Shown: positions 8,197-16,260 of the stretch, in pieces
Layout: every line of letters starts with the position of its first letter
Numbering within the stretch: the stretch's first letter is position 1
NCBI GenBank assembly: GCA_022571365.1
Contig: JACZXZ010000012.1
Location: forward strand, 1-42,378
Reading direction: 5' to 3'
Origin: Pseudomonadota bacterium
GTDB taxonomy: Bacteria > Pseudomonadota > Alphaproteobacteria > G022571365
DNA: 42,378 nt
Position numbers and translations under genes: made by a program
Notes under the pieces: generated by a model
Told to the model about the DNA's origin: nothing
Database searches by the model: none
Seen by the model: the letters and a program-made list of their open reading frames with translations, nothing else

Positions 8197-8316
8197 CTTA
8201 CGGACGTCGGTGGGCTTCACCGGGAGATCCGCAAGATCCGGGAGATGATCGAGCTACCGCTCAAGTACCCGGAGGTCTTCGAACGCTTCGGAATCGAGGC
8301 TCCCAAGGGGGTCTTG
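8197..8316 (+). pseudogene. 40-codon relic of a CDC48-type AAA+ ATPase
   Basis: The plus strand encodes [17 protein letters not shown] followed by [17 protein letters not shown] and APKGVL. This is the highly conserved segment just before the Walker A motif of the first ATPase domain of CDC48/VCP-like proteins (VGGL, then IELPL, then PKGVLLxGPPGTGKT). It stops exactly before Walker A: the next codons are unrelated. No other part of the ATPase is nearby. The fragment is antisense to the last 33 codons of the Nudix gene, so both frames are open across it. Confidence 0.8.
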
Positions 8317-8741
8317 CCTCGACGGTCCGCCGCGAGATGGATGACGCGCACGGTCTCGTCCCACAGGCCGTAGCGGGGAAGCTCGTCCAGGGCGATCCAG
8401 GCGACGGCGGCGGCGTCATCCTGGGCCCGGGCCTCGCCGGCCCGCCATTCGGCGAGCAAGTCGACGAGCGTGTAATGGGCGCGCACGCCCCCTTCCGGGT
8501 CGCGGTCGATCGAGTCGACGACGGCGATCACGTCGATGAGGTCGATCTCGAGCCCGGTCTCTTCGGCGACCTCCCGGCGCGCCGCCTCGAAAACCGTCTC
8601 GCCGAGCTGCTGGACACCGCCCGGGATGCTCCACTGTCCCTGACGGGGCGGTTTGCCGCGCTTGACCAGCAGCACCCGGTCGTCGCGCCAGATCACCACG
8701 CCCACACCGACAAAAGGCCGGTCGGGATAGCTTCGTGTCAT
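8217..8741 (-). CDS. Nudix hydrolase with replaced C-terminus
   Basis: A 174-residue Nudix protein. The Nudix box runs from [16 protein letters not shown] to EVAEETGLE, with all conserved glycine and glutamate positions present, after [14 protein letters not shown]. Family members hydrolyse nucleoside diphosphates linked to another group; the overall look is close to ADP-ribose or NADH pyrophosphatase-like members, but the substrate is unknown. The ATG at 8741 is chosen because the upstream extension is Arg/Gly-rich and unconserved. The last roughly 33 residues are the antisense translation of the CDC48 relic, so the original C-terminus appears to have been lost and the frame now ends in relic DNA. 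The catalytic domain itself seems complete. Confidence 0.8.
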   Translation of the reverse strand: MTRSYPDRPFVGVGVVIWRDDRVLLVKRGKPPRQGQWSIPGGVQQLGETVFEAARREVAEETGLEIDLIDVIAVVDSIDRDPEGGVRAHYTLVDLLAEWRAGEARAQDDAAAVAWIALDELPRYGLWDETVRVIHLAADRRGKTPLGASIPKRSKTSGYLSGSSIISRILRISR

Positions 8742-8910
8742 TGCTCTTGGCTCTTCGCTCTGGGCGAGGTCCGAATCGGCGGAACGCCGGGCCCGTCCGC
8801 CGCCCGGCCTCACCGCCGAGCGATAGGGCTAGACGATCGCGCCGGCCCGTGCAATCCCAAAACCGAGGATCGCCGTCTCGGCCCGCCCGGTCGAAGCCGA
8901 TCCCAGGAGC

Positions 8911-8935
8911 CCGGCCGCAGGCGCCTGCGGGCCGG
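8911..8935. terminator. GC-rich inverted repeat downstream of the kelch gene
   Basis: A perfect 12-bp palindrome GCAGGCGCCTGC (8917-8928) is flanked by CCGGCC and GGGCCGG, giving a long stem with one bulged G. It lies about 60 bp after the kelch stop on the minus strand. No T-run follows on either strand, so it may be a factor-assisted stop or a protein site. Nothing else is seen between 8742 and 8994. Confidence 0.35.
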
Positions 8936-8994
8936 CCCAATCAGCCGCGCCATGGGAGCGAGGGGAAAGAGGCCTGGGCCTTTGCCGCTGGCGC

Positions 8995-9975
8995 TCATTC
9001 GCCACCTGCGGCGGCCGGGTCGAAAATCTCCACCGCGTCGGAGAACGAGATGAAGCTCAATGACCCGGCCTTGGTCGCGCCGCCGATGACGTACCACCGC
9101 CCCCCGACAATCGCCGAGGATAGACCGTGTCGCGGCGTGGGCAGGTCGGGCAATTTGAGCCAGCCGTCGGTGGCCGGATCGTAAACCTCGTGTTGGCCGA
9201 AGGTCTGGTGCGGTGAAAACGCCTCGCCGCCGGTCACATGAATGCGGCCGGCCAGCGCTGCCGCCGTCAGACCGCCCCGGGGCGTCGGCATGTCGCGGCC
9301 TCGGGTCCAGCTGTCGGTTCCCGGGTCGTAGCTCTCGACCGTGGCGAGATTCCCTTTCCCGCGCCAGCGTCCGCCGATGACGTGAAGCGCGCCGTCGACG
9401 ACCGCGACCGCCAGATGCTCACGCGCCGTCGGTAGCGGCGCCCGCGTGGCGTCCCAGTGATCGCTCGCCGGGTCGTAGGTGAAAAGCGCCGTGGCATCCG
9501 GTCCTACGCCGCCGACCACGTAGAGCACGCCATCGATGCTCGCCATGGCGTGCGCCGCCCGCGGCGCCGGCATATCGGCCACGGCGATCCAGCTGTCGGT
9601 TCCCGGATGGTAGGCCCAGGCACCGCGGACGTTGGCCTTGAAGAAGATGTTGTCATAGCCGCCGGTCACGTAGATCCGCCCGCCCGCGGCCGCCAGGCCC
9701 GCATGGTGGAGTGTGACCGGCAGGGGCGCGAGCGTGCGCCAGGCATCCGCTGCCGGATCATAGACCTCGAACGCCGCCGTCGTTCCAAGGGTGGTGAGCC
9801 CGCCCGCGGCGTAGATCTTTCCGTCGAGGACGGCGGCCGCGATCTCGGAGCGGGCGGTCGGCATGGCCGCGCCCGTTGTCCATGGCCCTGCGGCCGCCGC
9901 CGGGCCGCCGACCGCCGCGATCAACGCCGCGCAGCCGAGGCGGACGGTACGGAAAAGCCTCCCGAGGGCGTTCTT
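8995..9975 (-). CDS. Exported kelch-repeat beta-propeller protein
   Basis: A 326-residue protein starting MKNALGRLFRTV with a Sec signal peptide ending near PAAAAG. The rest consists of about six kelch repeats, each with a GG pair before a tyrosine and a DPxxDxW pattern (for example IYAAGGL, IYVTGGY, LYVVGGV, LHVIGGR, IHVTGGE, WYVIGGA). Such repeats fold as a six-bladed propeller, here in the periplasm or outside the cell. The start at 9975 has GAGGAAG a dozen bases upstream; a longer frame to 10053 lacks this. The ligand is unknown. It lies downstream of, and in the same direction as, the Tad minor pilin genes, but a link is only positional. Confidence 0.85.
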   Translation of the reverse strand, partial: KNALGRLFRTVRLGCAALIAAVGGPAAAAGPWTTGAAMPTARSEIAAAVLDGKIYAAGGLTTLGTTAAFEVYDPAADAWRTLAPLPVTLHHAGLAAAGGRIYVTGGYDNIFFKANVRGAWAYHPGTDSWIAVADMPAPRAAHAMASIDGVLYVVGGVGPDATALFTYDPASDHWDATRAPLPTAREHLAVAVVDGALHVIGGRWRGKGNLATVESYDPGTDSWTRGRDMPTPRGGLTAAALAGRIHVTGGEAFSPHQTFGQHEVYDPATDGWLKLPDLPTPRHGLSSAIVGGRWYVIGGATKAGSLSFISFSDAVEIFDPAAAGGE

Positions 9976-10039
9976 CATTGAAACGAAATTCTTCCTCGCC
10001 CCGTGATTGAACCGACGACGGCTCGGCCGGCTCGATGCT

Positions 10040-10585
10040 TCACGGAGGAACAATGTCAGTTGGGCCGAGCCCGGTGGTGGTGATATCGGGGTAGGTGAGT
10101 GTGTCGGGTACCCCGGGAAGGTAGTTGAGAAAGAAGAAGTCGTGCTCGAGGTCGATCAGGCTCAGCGTCACCACCGGGGTCACGGCGCCGGGCACCTCGC
10201 TCGGGTCGGTGACTCCCGACTCGGTATAGCTCAGGCGCAGATTAGAAGCCTCGACATCCCCTGCCGTCCGCTGGACCCGGGCGACGATGATGTCCCACGA
10301 TGAAGCGGAGCCCACCGGGCCGCCGCTGCATGACACGCCGGCGCCCGAGCCCGTGCAGGTGATCGTGTTGTCGGGGTTCAGATTGTCAAGCGATGCCACC
10401 GGTGCTTCGATCAGTGCCGTGCGCAGCCCGGCGCGGCTGGCCTCGCTGAAGCGGTGGTAATCGAAAAGAATGAGCGTGAGTTCGAGCAACCCGAGGGTGA
10501 GCAGCACCAGTCCCGGCAGGATGAAGGCGAACTCGATGGCGACGGCGCCGCGCCGGCAGCGGGGGAGGCGCCTGAACGGGCGCAT
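10040..10585 (-). CDS. TadE-family minor pilin (TadF position)
   Basis: A 181-residue TadE-like protein: a short basic leader (RPFRRLPRCRRG) followed by AVAIEFAFILPGLVLLTLGLLEL, the processed pseudopilin helix with the conserved glutamate. The remainder is a periplasmic domain with two cysteines (CTGSGAGVSC) that could form a disulfide. It is the last gene of the Tad run. The ATG at 10585 lies five bases after the upstream stop; an ATG at 10615 overlapping that gene is the alternative. No strong ribosome site decides between them. Function by family: minor pseudopilin needed for Flp pilus assembly. Confidence 0.8.
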   Translation of the reverse strand: MRPFRRLPRCRRGAVAIEFAFILPGLVLLTLGLLELTLILFDYHRFSEASRAGLRTALIEAPVASLDNLNPDNTITCTGSGAGVSCSGGPVGSASSWDIIVARVQRTAGDVEASNLRLSYTESGVTDPSEVPGAVTPVVTLSLIDLEHDFFFLNYLPGVPDTLTYPDITTTGLGPTDIVPP

Positions 10586-10589
10586 CCAT

Positions 10590-11054
10590 CTAATTGCCGA
10601 TGTAGGCTTGCTCATGGACCGCTGACAGATTGAAATCTTCCAGACCGACCGCCGCGAGCAGCCCGGGCAGCAGGGGGTCCAACGGCACCGAGCCTTCGAG
10701 CCGGATGAGGGGCACCTCATTTGCACCCACCGTAAAGGTCGTGGTGGTGATGGTGAGCGTGGCCGAGGGATCGGCCCAGCCGGAAACCAGCAGCGGCGCG
10801 TCGCCGCTGAGACCGCCCGTCCTGACCAGGTTGTCGATCCTCTGCTCGGTGGTGGCGTCGAAGGGGATATCGCTGCGCGCCGCGAAACTGGCGCCGGCCC
10901 TGAGGCCCCGCTCCAGCGCGTTGCTCTGCGAGATCGCCCGGCCGAACTCGACCATGCCCACGAGCATGATCAGCAACAGCGGCAGCAGCAGGGCGAACTC
11001 GACCGCCGCCGCGCCCCTGGGAGAGCGGCGGAACTCACTCAACCAGGCGAACAT
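10590..11054 (-). CDS. tadE: TadE-family minor pilin
   Basis: A 154-residue TadE pseudopilin. After a short leader (MFAWLSEFRRSPRG) comes AAVEFALLLPLLLIMLVGMVEF, the typical class III prepilin cleavage and helix region with the conserved glutamate, then GRAISQSNALERGLRAGASFAAR and a beta-rich C-terminal domain. It should be processed by CpaA and work with the other TadE-like protein. The start overlaps the tadG-like gene by about 20 bases; an ATG two codons earlier (11060) is equally possible. No good ribosome site is seen, consistent with translational coupling. Confidence 0.82.
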   Translation of the reverse strand: MFAWLSEFRRSPRGAAAVEFALLLPLLLIMLVGMVEFGRAISQSNALERGLRAGASFAARSDIPFDATTEQRIDNLVRTGGLSGDAPLLVSGWADPSATLTITTTTFTVGANEVPLIRLEGSVPLDPLLPGLLAAVGLEDFNLSAVHEQAYIGN

Positions 11055-12468
11055 TGGCATGCACGTCGCCAGAGCTCTGGGCGGTGAGCGGGCCGACGAC
11101 CTCGCCGTAGATTGAGGCATCCGGCGGGTTGGGCACCTCCTCGGTGATGAAGAACTCGATGTAGCGTCCGTTGGTCGGATACGTCCCGCGGCCCTGGACG
11201 CCCAGCGCCTGGCAATTCAATACGGCGACGTTCACGACGCGGCGCTTCGGGTCGTCGTCCGGGATTGACTCCGGCTGGCCGCTGCAGTCGGGATCCGGCC
11301 CGGAGCCGCCGCCGGATTGTCCCTGGCCTTGTCCCTGGCCCTGGCCTTGTCCCTGACCGCCCCCTCCGCCCGTACAGGCAGGGGAGTCGGAGAGGGGGAG
11401 CTCCACCGATCCGCCCAGCTCGTAGAGGTACATCTCGTAGCGGCTGGCGTTGGCCAGCACGCCGGGAAGCGTGCCGGAATGCATCTCCGTCCAGTAGTCG
11501 CTGCGGCTCCAATTGCCGTTGCCGAAGTCGTTGGCGGGGGTGATGTTGTTGTCGCGCGGATAGTTGATGATGTTGCCTGCCGGGATATTGGTCTGTTGCG
11601 TACTGGTGTCGAAGCGCGAGTTGATGCCCTGGCGAACCTGCTGGGTCTGGACACCGGGCGCGGTTTCCACCTCGGGCCCGGTGCATTGGGCCTGAGTGAC
11701 CGCCGCCAGCGCTTGGCCGATGTTGCTCGCGCCGCAATTGCCGGTGAGCGGGCACAAGAGGCCGTATTGCCCGGGCGCGGGCGAGTTGCCGCTAGGCCCG
11801 GGCTTGATGCGCAACTGTTTGCCGATGCTGGATGAGATGAAGAGGTTGGGCCCGCCGGTTTCCGCAGGGTTGCAAATCATGAGCGGGGGCGTGTTGCAGA
11901 TGATCGGCTCGTACTTTGCCGTCGCAAAGGCGTTGAGCTGAACGACGTTTTCCGATTGGCGGCTGGTAAGCCGGGCGATAACCGGCTCGAGGATAAGGTC
12001 GATGTCCTGCGGGACCATGGTGACCCGTATGTAGACGGCGTCCTCGTTGCTCGTCGCCGCCACGTCCGGCGAGATCTCGCTGAAGAACTCGACGTTGGTC
12101 ACATCCAGCGAACCGACCCCGGCGAGCAGCAGGCCGCTCTGGGAGGCGGCGGTCCTGGCCACCTGCTCGGCCTGTTGGCGGGCATCCTCATAGCCGTCGA
12201 GCTCGACCGCCCCGGCGAGCGCCGCCGCGTCAGCGGCATTCTGCATCTGGGTGCGAAGCACCGCCATGCGGCCGTAGTCAATGGCCAAAACGCCGGAGCC
12301 AAGCAGCAGCAAGCTGACCATCGCTATATAGATGGCGACCGCGCCACGCTTGTCCCGCCATAGCGTCGAAGCGATACGGCTCAGGCCGCCTCCGGCGCTG
12401 CGTCGGTCGGGCGTCCCGTGCGTGGCCTCCGCCCGTCGGCCCGGTTTTTTTGCTTTGCCAAGACGCAT
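11035..12468 (-). CDS. tadG: TadG-like pilus-associated protein
   Basis: A 477-residue protein with a basic N-terminus, then RGAVAIYIAMVSLLLLGSGV leading to AIDYGRMAVLRTQMQNAADA, the TadE/TadG N-terminal helix region (Tad_N, "putative Flp pilus-assembly" domain). It is anchored in the inner membrane and faces the periplasm. A low-complexity run of alternating Gly and Gln (encoded at about 11314-11360) and several cysteines occur in the C-terminal half. No von Willebrand MIDAS motif was clearly seen, unlike some TadG proteins. A ribosome site AAAGGA stands eight bases before the ATG. It heads the tadG-tadE-tadF group. Confidence 0.82.
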   Translation of the reverse strand: MRLGKAKKPGRRAEATHGTPDRRSAGGGLSRIASTLWRDKRGAVAIYIAMVSLLLLGSGVLAIDYGRMAVLRTQMQNAADAAALAGAVELDGYEDARQQAEQVARTAASQSGLLLAGVGSLDVTNVEFFSEISPDVAATSNEDAVYIRVTMVPQDIDLILEPVIARLTSRQSENVVQLNAFATAKYEPIICNTPPLMICNPAETGGPNLFISSSIGKQLRIKPGPSGNSPAPGQYGLLCPLTGNCGASNIGQALAAVTQAQCTGPEVETAPGVQTQQVRQGINSRFDTSTQQTNIPAGNIINYPRDNNITPANDFGNGNWSRSDYWTEMHSGTLPGVLANASRYEMYLYELGGSVELPLSDSPACTGGGGGQGQGQGQGQGQGQSGGGSGPDPDCSGQPESIPDDDPKRRVVNVAVLNCQALGVQGRGTYPTNGRYIEFFITEEVPNPPDASIYGEVVGPLTAQSSGDVHANVRLVE

Positions 12469-12529
12469 GTGGTGCGGTCCTTTGTCTTTAGCAGCCAGCC
12501 TCGACGGCGCGATATTGGCAAAGTACCTT

Positions 12530-12563
12530 CCCCCGGCCAGTGACGGCCGTCACTGGCCGGGGG
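12530..12563. repeat. Perfect 34-bp palindrome between two Tad genes
   Basis: The left half (17 bases, from CCCCCGGCC to GTGACGG) is exactly mirrored by the right half, with no spacer. It lies in the 164-bp gap between the pilus-assembly N-domain gene and tadG. On the plus strand it is followed by TTTCCCATCTATTTTT, which would make it a terminator for plus-strand transcripts; on the minus strand, the coding direction here, no T-run follows. It may be a bidirectional stop, an mRNA-processing hairpin that sets the relative level of tadG, or a protein site. Confidence 0.85.
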
Positions 12564-12632
12564 TTTCCCATCTATTTTTCAATATGGTCATCGGATCGGT
12601 GCCGCGCCAGCCGGGCACCCACCTTCACGCGG

Positions 12633-13097
12633 CTACTCCACGCCGGCAGCGGCCTCGGCGGTAGCCCCGGCGGAAGCGCTGGTTTCGCCACCAGCGGTGG
12701 GCGGTAGCTGGCCCGGGGTCGGCACCGAGGCGCAGCGGGGCGCACAGCTCAGGGTTGACTCCTCGGTGTTACGATAGACGGTGACGTGCCGCTCAAGGTT
12801 GGGCACGACGACCACATCGGCATCGAGGATTTTCTTTCCCTTGCTGTCGAGGATGATGAGGCTGGTCTCGCCCGGCCGCTTGCCGAGGAGGAGGATGAGC
12901 CGCGGCGACTCCACGGCCAAGTCGATGATCTCGGGATTGGCGGTCAGAATGGTGGAGGCGTCGACGGAGAGGCGCAAAACCTCCGCCTTATCGACCACCA
13001 CCTGTATCGTTTCGCCAGCCATGGCGGCGGGTGCCAGCCACAGGAGACAAGCCCCCCCTATGGCTATGGCGCAGCACCGGCGCATCATGGCCGCCAT
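12633..13097 (-). CDS. Exported pilus-assembly N-domain protein (CpaC N-terminal-like)
   Basis: A 154-residue protein with a Sec signal (MRRCCAIAIGGACLLWLAPAAMAG) followed by one domain seen at the N-terminus of CpaC/RcpA secretins: ETIQVVVDKAEVLRL, then ANPEIIDLAVESPRLILLLGKRPGE, then LIILDSKGKKIL. The tail is Ala/Thr/Ser-rich. Stand-alone forms of this domain are common in Tad loci and probably sit in the periplasm with the secretin. Two cysteines (LSCAPRCASV) could be oxidised. The start is uncertain: ATGs at 13097, 13088, 13085 and 13151 are in frame and none has a clear ribosome site. Confidence 0.78.
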   Translation of the reverse strand: MAAMMRRCCAIAIGGACLLWLAPAAMAGETIQVVVDKAEVLRLSVDASTILTANPEIIDLAVESPRLILLLGKRPGETSLIILDSKGKKILDADVVVVPNLERHVTVYRNTEESTLSCAPRCASVPTPGQLPPTAGGETSASAGATAEAAAGVE

Positions 13098-13194
13098 CGG
13101 TGTAGCCAAATGGTAAATAGCAACCCGTCCGATTGTCTTTGACCTTGACATTGGCGCGAGGTTGGCAAGGCCGCGTTCAAAATCCCAAACGTGT

Positions 13195-13232
13195 AGTATG
13201 TAGGATATAGTATAATATCATATAATCATAGG
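13195..13232. promoter_or_regulatory. AT-rich divergent promoter region
   Basis: Between the divergent pilus N-domain gene and the tadD-like gene, TATAATATCA is followed by TATAATCATA (13211-13230), giving two consensus -10 hexamers ten bases apart in an otherwise GC-rich region. A good -35 element at the right spacing was not identified. The rest of 13098-13388 shows no gene. Confidence 0.4.
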
Positions 13233-13388
13233 TTGTCCTCCGCCGAACATTCTTCGCCCATTAACCCTGCGGGGGCGCGCCGAAGAGGGCTATCGTGTCT
13301 TGGCTGTGCTGACACCTATAGAAGCCGACGCCATTGCGGGGCGGGGCCCATTTTGCCTGGGCCGCAGCCCAGCCTCGGGGGGCGTGCG

Positions 13389-14222
13389 ATGATGGCGAAG
13401 GCCTGTGTCCGCCTCGTCGCGCTTGCCGCCACCGTCCTGCTTGCGGCGTGCGCGACAGACCTCGACACGCTCGGGGATAGTCCCGATACCGTGATATCTA
13501 CGCTCATGAAAGCGGCGCAGGCCTCGCAGGGATCGTACAACTACGGCGCCGCAGCGGGCTTTTACGCCAATCTCTACCAGCGCGATCCGGAAAATCGCGA
13601 GGCGCTGCTCGGCTATGTCCGCAACCTGCGCTATGTGGGTAGTCCTGAAAGGGCGATCGGGATCTTGAGGGGGGCTCTCGAAAACACACCCGAGGACGGA
13701 GAACTCCTGGCCGATCTTGGCAAGGCGGAGCTCGCCGCCGGCCGGCCGGAGCAGGCGGTGGAGACGCTTACAGCCGCGGCGGAGTTTGCTCCCGATGACT
13801 GGCGCATTCACTCGGCGCTCGGCATCGCCTACGACCGGTTGGAAGCCTATGAGGAGGCGATGAGCAGCTATGAGGAGGCGCTCAGGCTGTCGCCCGACAA
13901 TCCGACGGTGCTGAACAACCTGGCGCTGTCGCGCACCCTGGCAGGCGATCTCGACGGCGGCGTCGCCGTGCTCAAACGGGCGGAGATGCTGGCACGGCCC
14001 GGTGCGATCCTCCAGATCCGTCAGAACCTGGCCCTGCTTCGCGCCCTGCAAGGTAATTTCCGCGAGGCCGAACGTTTGACTAAGTCAGATCTGCCCGAGA
14101 AAATTGCCGAGCACAACCTTGAGTACTACCAGATATTGGCGACGGGCGTCCTGATCCACGGCACCACCGAGGACCCTGGCGAGCCAGCGCCCCCGCTCCA
14201 GCATCCGCTTCAACGGGAATAG
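13389..14222 (+). CDS. tadD: TadD-like TPR lipoprotein
   Basis: A 277-residue protein with a lipoprotein signal (MMAKACVRLVALAATVLLAAC, lipidated C21) followed by four to five TPR repeats, for example YNYGAAAGFYANLYQRDPEN, the AELAAGRPEQAVETL unit, IAYDRLEAYEEAMSSYEEAL and LNNLALSRTLAGDLDGGVAVL. TadD is the periplasmic pilotin-like TPR protein of Flp pilus systems that helps the secretin assemble. It is on the opposite strand to all other Tad genes, though in the middle of the locus, so it is expressed from its own promoter. The ATG at 13389 puts the signal at the N-terminus; the longer frame back to 13233 has no such logic. Confidence 0.85.
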   Translation: MMAKACVRLVALAATVLLAACATDLDTLGDSPDTVISTLMKAAQASQGSYNYGAAAGFYANLYQRDPENREALLGYVRNLRYVGSPERAIGILRGALENTPEDGELLADLGKAELAAGRPEQAVETLTAAAEFAPDDWRIHSALGIAYDRLEAYEEAMSSYEEALRLSPDNPTVLNNLALSRTLAGDLDGGVAVLKRAEMLARPGAILQIRQNLALLRALQGNFREAERLTKSDLPEKIAEHNLEYYQILATGVLIHGTTEDPGEPAPPLQHPLQRE

Positions 14223-14302
14223 GCGGACTCACGTCGACCGTTGACAGGCGCGGCTGGGGGCAGCCCGCCTCTGCGCCCCCGCTCGGGCTGGTCACCCGTC
14301 AG

Positions 14303-15268
14303 CTAGGGGCCCAGGCTGGCCATGGTTTGGATGACGGCCGGGCCAAGGATGATGACGAATATGGTCGGCAGGAAGAACACGATCATCGGCACGGTAAGCT
14401 GTGCCGGCAGGGCTCCCGCCTTCTTTTCCGCCCTGATCATACGCTCGTCGCGGTTTTCTTGCGCCAGCACGCGCAACGCAACGGCGACCGGCGTGCCGTA
14501 CTTTTCCGACTGAATGAGCGTTGTTGCAAGGGATCTGACCGAAGCCAGGCGAACGCGCTCGGTCAAGTTCTGGAACGCCTGCCGTCGGTCGCCGAGGTAG
14601 CTCAGCTCGGCCGTCGTGAGGCCGAGCTCCTCAGCGAGCTCGGGCGAGCTATCGGCGAGCTCGTCGGTGACCCGGGCGAACGCCCCCTCGATTGAAGAAC
14701 CCGACTCGACACAGATCACCAGCAGGTCAAGCGCGTCGGGAAAGGCCTTCGTTATGGCTTGCTGGCGGTGCTGGATGCGGTTGCTGACGAGGACGTTCGG
14801 CAGGTAGAACCCGATGACCGCGACAACGGCCAACACCACGAATTTCACGGGCATGGGCATGACGAACTTCTGGGATCCGAACAGCATAAGCGCCGTGAAC
14901 AGCCCGAGCCCTATGGGCAGCACCAGGCGGGTGAAGGTGAAGGTGATGGCGGCGGCCTGGCTGCGCCAGCCGGCCTGGGCGAGGCGCCTCCGCACCGCCT
15001 TCGATTGGATCAGCTGCTGTAGCTTGAGCCGCTCCAACACTTGCTTCATGAAACCGACACGGGCGAGGCTTCGGGCCTGCGCGCTCTTCCGCAGCGAAGC
15101 TTGTTGGTGGCGGCTGAGCTCCACCCGCCTCTCGGCCACGGCCTTGAGCCGGGAGTCCAGCTGATCACGGCGGACCAGCGGCAGGCCGACAGCAAGGATC
15201 GATACGAAGCTGCCGAGGCTGGCCAGCACCAGGATCAAGGTGGCGGGATCGGTGAGATACGCCATCAT
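14303..15268 (-). CDS. tadC: Tad platform protein TadC
   Basis: A 321-residue integral membrane protein with a GspF/type II secretion F domain. Helices lie near residues 11-31, 105-125, 139-159 and 290-315. The central cytoplasmic part contains AFPDALDLLVICVESGSSIEGAF and LGDRRQAFQNLTERV, typical of the TadC branch. With TadB it forms the inner-membrane platform on which the ATPase acts. Its ATG overlaps the end of tadB by four bases, so the two are translationally coupled. The 80-bp space to the converging tadD gene carries no clear terminator. Confidence 0.92.
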   Translation of the reverse strand: MMAYLTDPATLILVLASLGSFVSILAVGLPLVRRDQLDSRLKAVAERRVELSRHQQASLRKSAQARSLARVGFMKQVLERLKLQQLIQSKAVRRRLAQAGWRSQAAAITFTFTRLVLPIGLGLFTALMLFGSQKFVMPMPVKFVVLAVVAVIGFYLPNVLVSNRIQHRQQAITKAFPDALDLLVICVESGSSIEGAFARVTDELADSSPELAEELGLTTAELSYLGDRRQAFQNLTERVRLASVRSLATTLIQSEKYGTPVAVALRVLAQENRDERMIRAEKKAGALPAQLTVPMIVFFLPTIFVIILGPAVIQTMASLGP

Positions 15269-16260
15269 ATCTGAAAGCTCACCATCTTTTTCATGATGGC
15301 TATGCCGATGCCCATCCAGAGCAGGATGCCTGCCAGCATGATATTGCCCATCTCGGTGTTGAACAGCATGGCGATGTAATCAGGCTGCACCAGGAGCAGC
15401 GCGCCGGTGATCAAGAACGGCAGCGAGCCGATGATCATCGCCGACGACTTTGCTTCGCTCGACAGCGCCTGCACCTTGCCCTGCATCTTCTTGCGCTGGC
15501 GCAGAATGCCGGACAGATTACTCAGCGTCTCGGCCAGATTGCCGCCGGTCTGCTGCTGGATGGTGAGCACGATGGTGAAGAACTTGACTTCCACCGTCGG
15601 CATGCGCGTTAGCGCGCGCTGTAGCGCCTCGTTGAGCGTCATGCCGAGGCGGATGCCGTCGGTGATCAGACGGAATTCGGTGCGAACCGGCTCCGGTGAT
15701 TCCTTGGCGATAATGTTGAGGCATTCGCCGAGCGGCAGGCCCGAGCGTATGCCGCGCACGATGATGTCGAGTGAATCGGCAAAATTCTCGGTGAACGCTT
15801 TCTTCCGCCGCTTGGCGAGATAGCGCAGCACCAGCTTCGGCAAGCCGACGCCTGCAATGATGGCGATAAGGGGGGTCGCGATCCTGGGCAACCCGAGGAG
15901 GGGATAGAGGAGCGCCGAGACCACCGCGACGACGGCGCAAATGATGAGGTAATTGCGTACCGAGAGAGTGAGTCCGGCCTCTTCCAGGTCGCGGCGGATC
16001 TTCTCCTTGGGCGACTTCCGGCGCCCGGTTTCCTGTTGCTTGAGCTTGTCCTCGACGTGAGTCCGGTGTCGGGCGTCGGTCTTGCCGCCCGCGCGCGCCG
16101 CGCCGCCGCGCCGGCCCGGGCCGGCGATGATGGCGATGCGCTTGCGCAACCGCGCCCGCGGTCCGAACTGCAACATCGCCACGGCGGACAGCACTACGGC
16201 GACGAGGACGATCCCCGCACCCCCGCCGAGGACGAGCAAGTCCATGGGGACGTCAGGCAT
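15265..16260 (-). CDS. tadB: Tad platform protein TadB
   Basis: A 331-residue GspF-domain membrane protein. It has an N-terminal helix (about 6-28), a basic cytoplasmic segment rich in Arg/Lys, a pair of helices around 105-145, the F domain with ENFADSLDIIVRGIRSGLPL and QQQTGGNLAETLSNLS, and C-terminal helices near 270-320. TadB partners TadC. The ATG at 16260 overlaps the ATPase gene by eight bases; a second in-frame ATG at 16245 follows the ATPase stop and gives a shorter N-terminus beginning MDLLVLGG. Both are plausible. Confidence 0.92.
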   Translation of the reverse strand: MPDVPMDLLVLGGGAGIVLVAVVLSAVAMLQFGPRARLRKRIAIIAGPGRRGGAARAGGKTDARHRTHVEDKLKQQETGRRKSPKEKIRRDLEEAGLTLSVRNYLIICAVVAVVSALLYPLLGLPRIATPLIAIIAGVGLPKLVLRYLAKRRKKAFTENFADSLDIIVRGIRSGLPLGECLNIIAKESPEPVRTEFRLITDGIRLGMTLNEALQRALTRMPTVEVKFFTIVLTIQQQTGGNLAETLSNLSGILRQRKKMQGKVQALSSEAKSSAMIIGSLPFLITGALLLVQPDYIAMLFNTEMGNIMLAGILLWMGIGIAIMKKMVSFQI

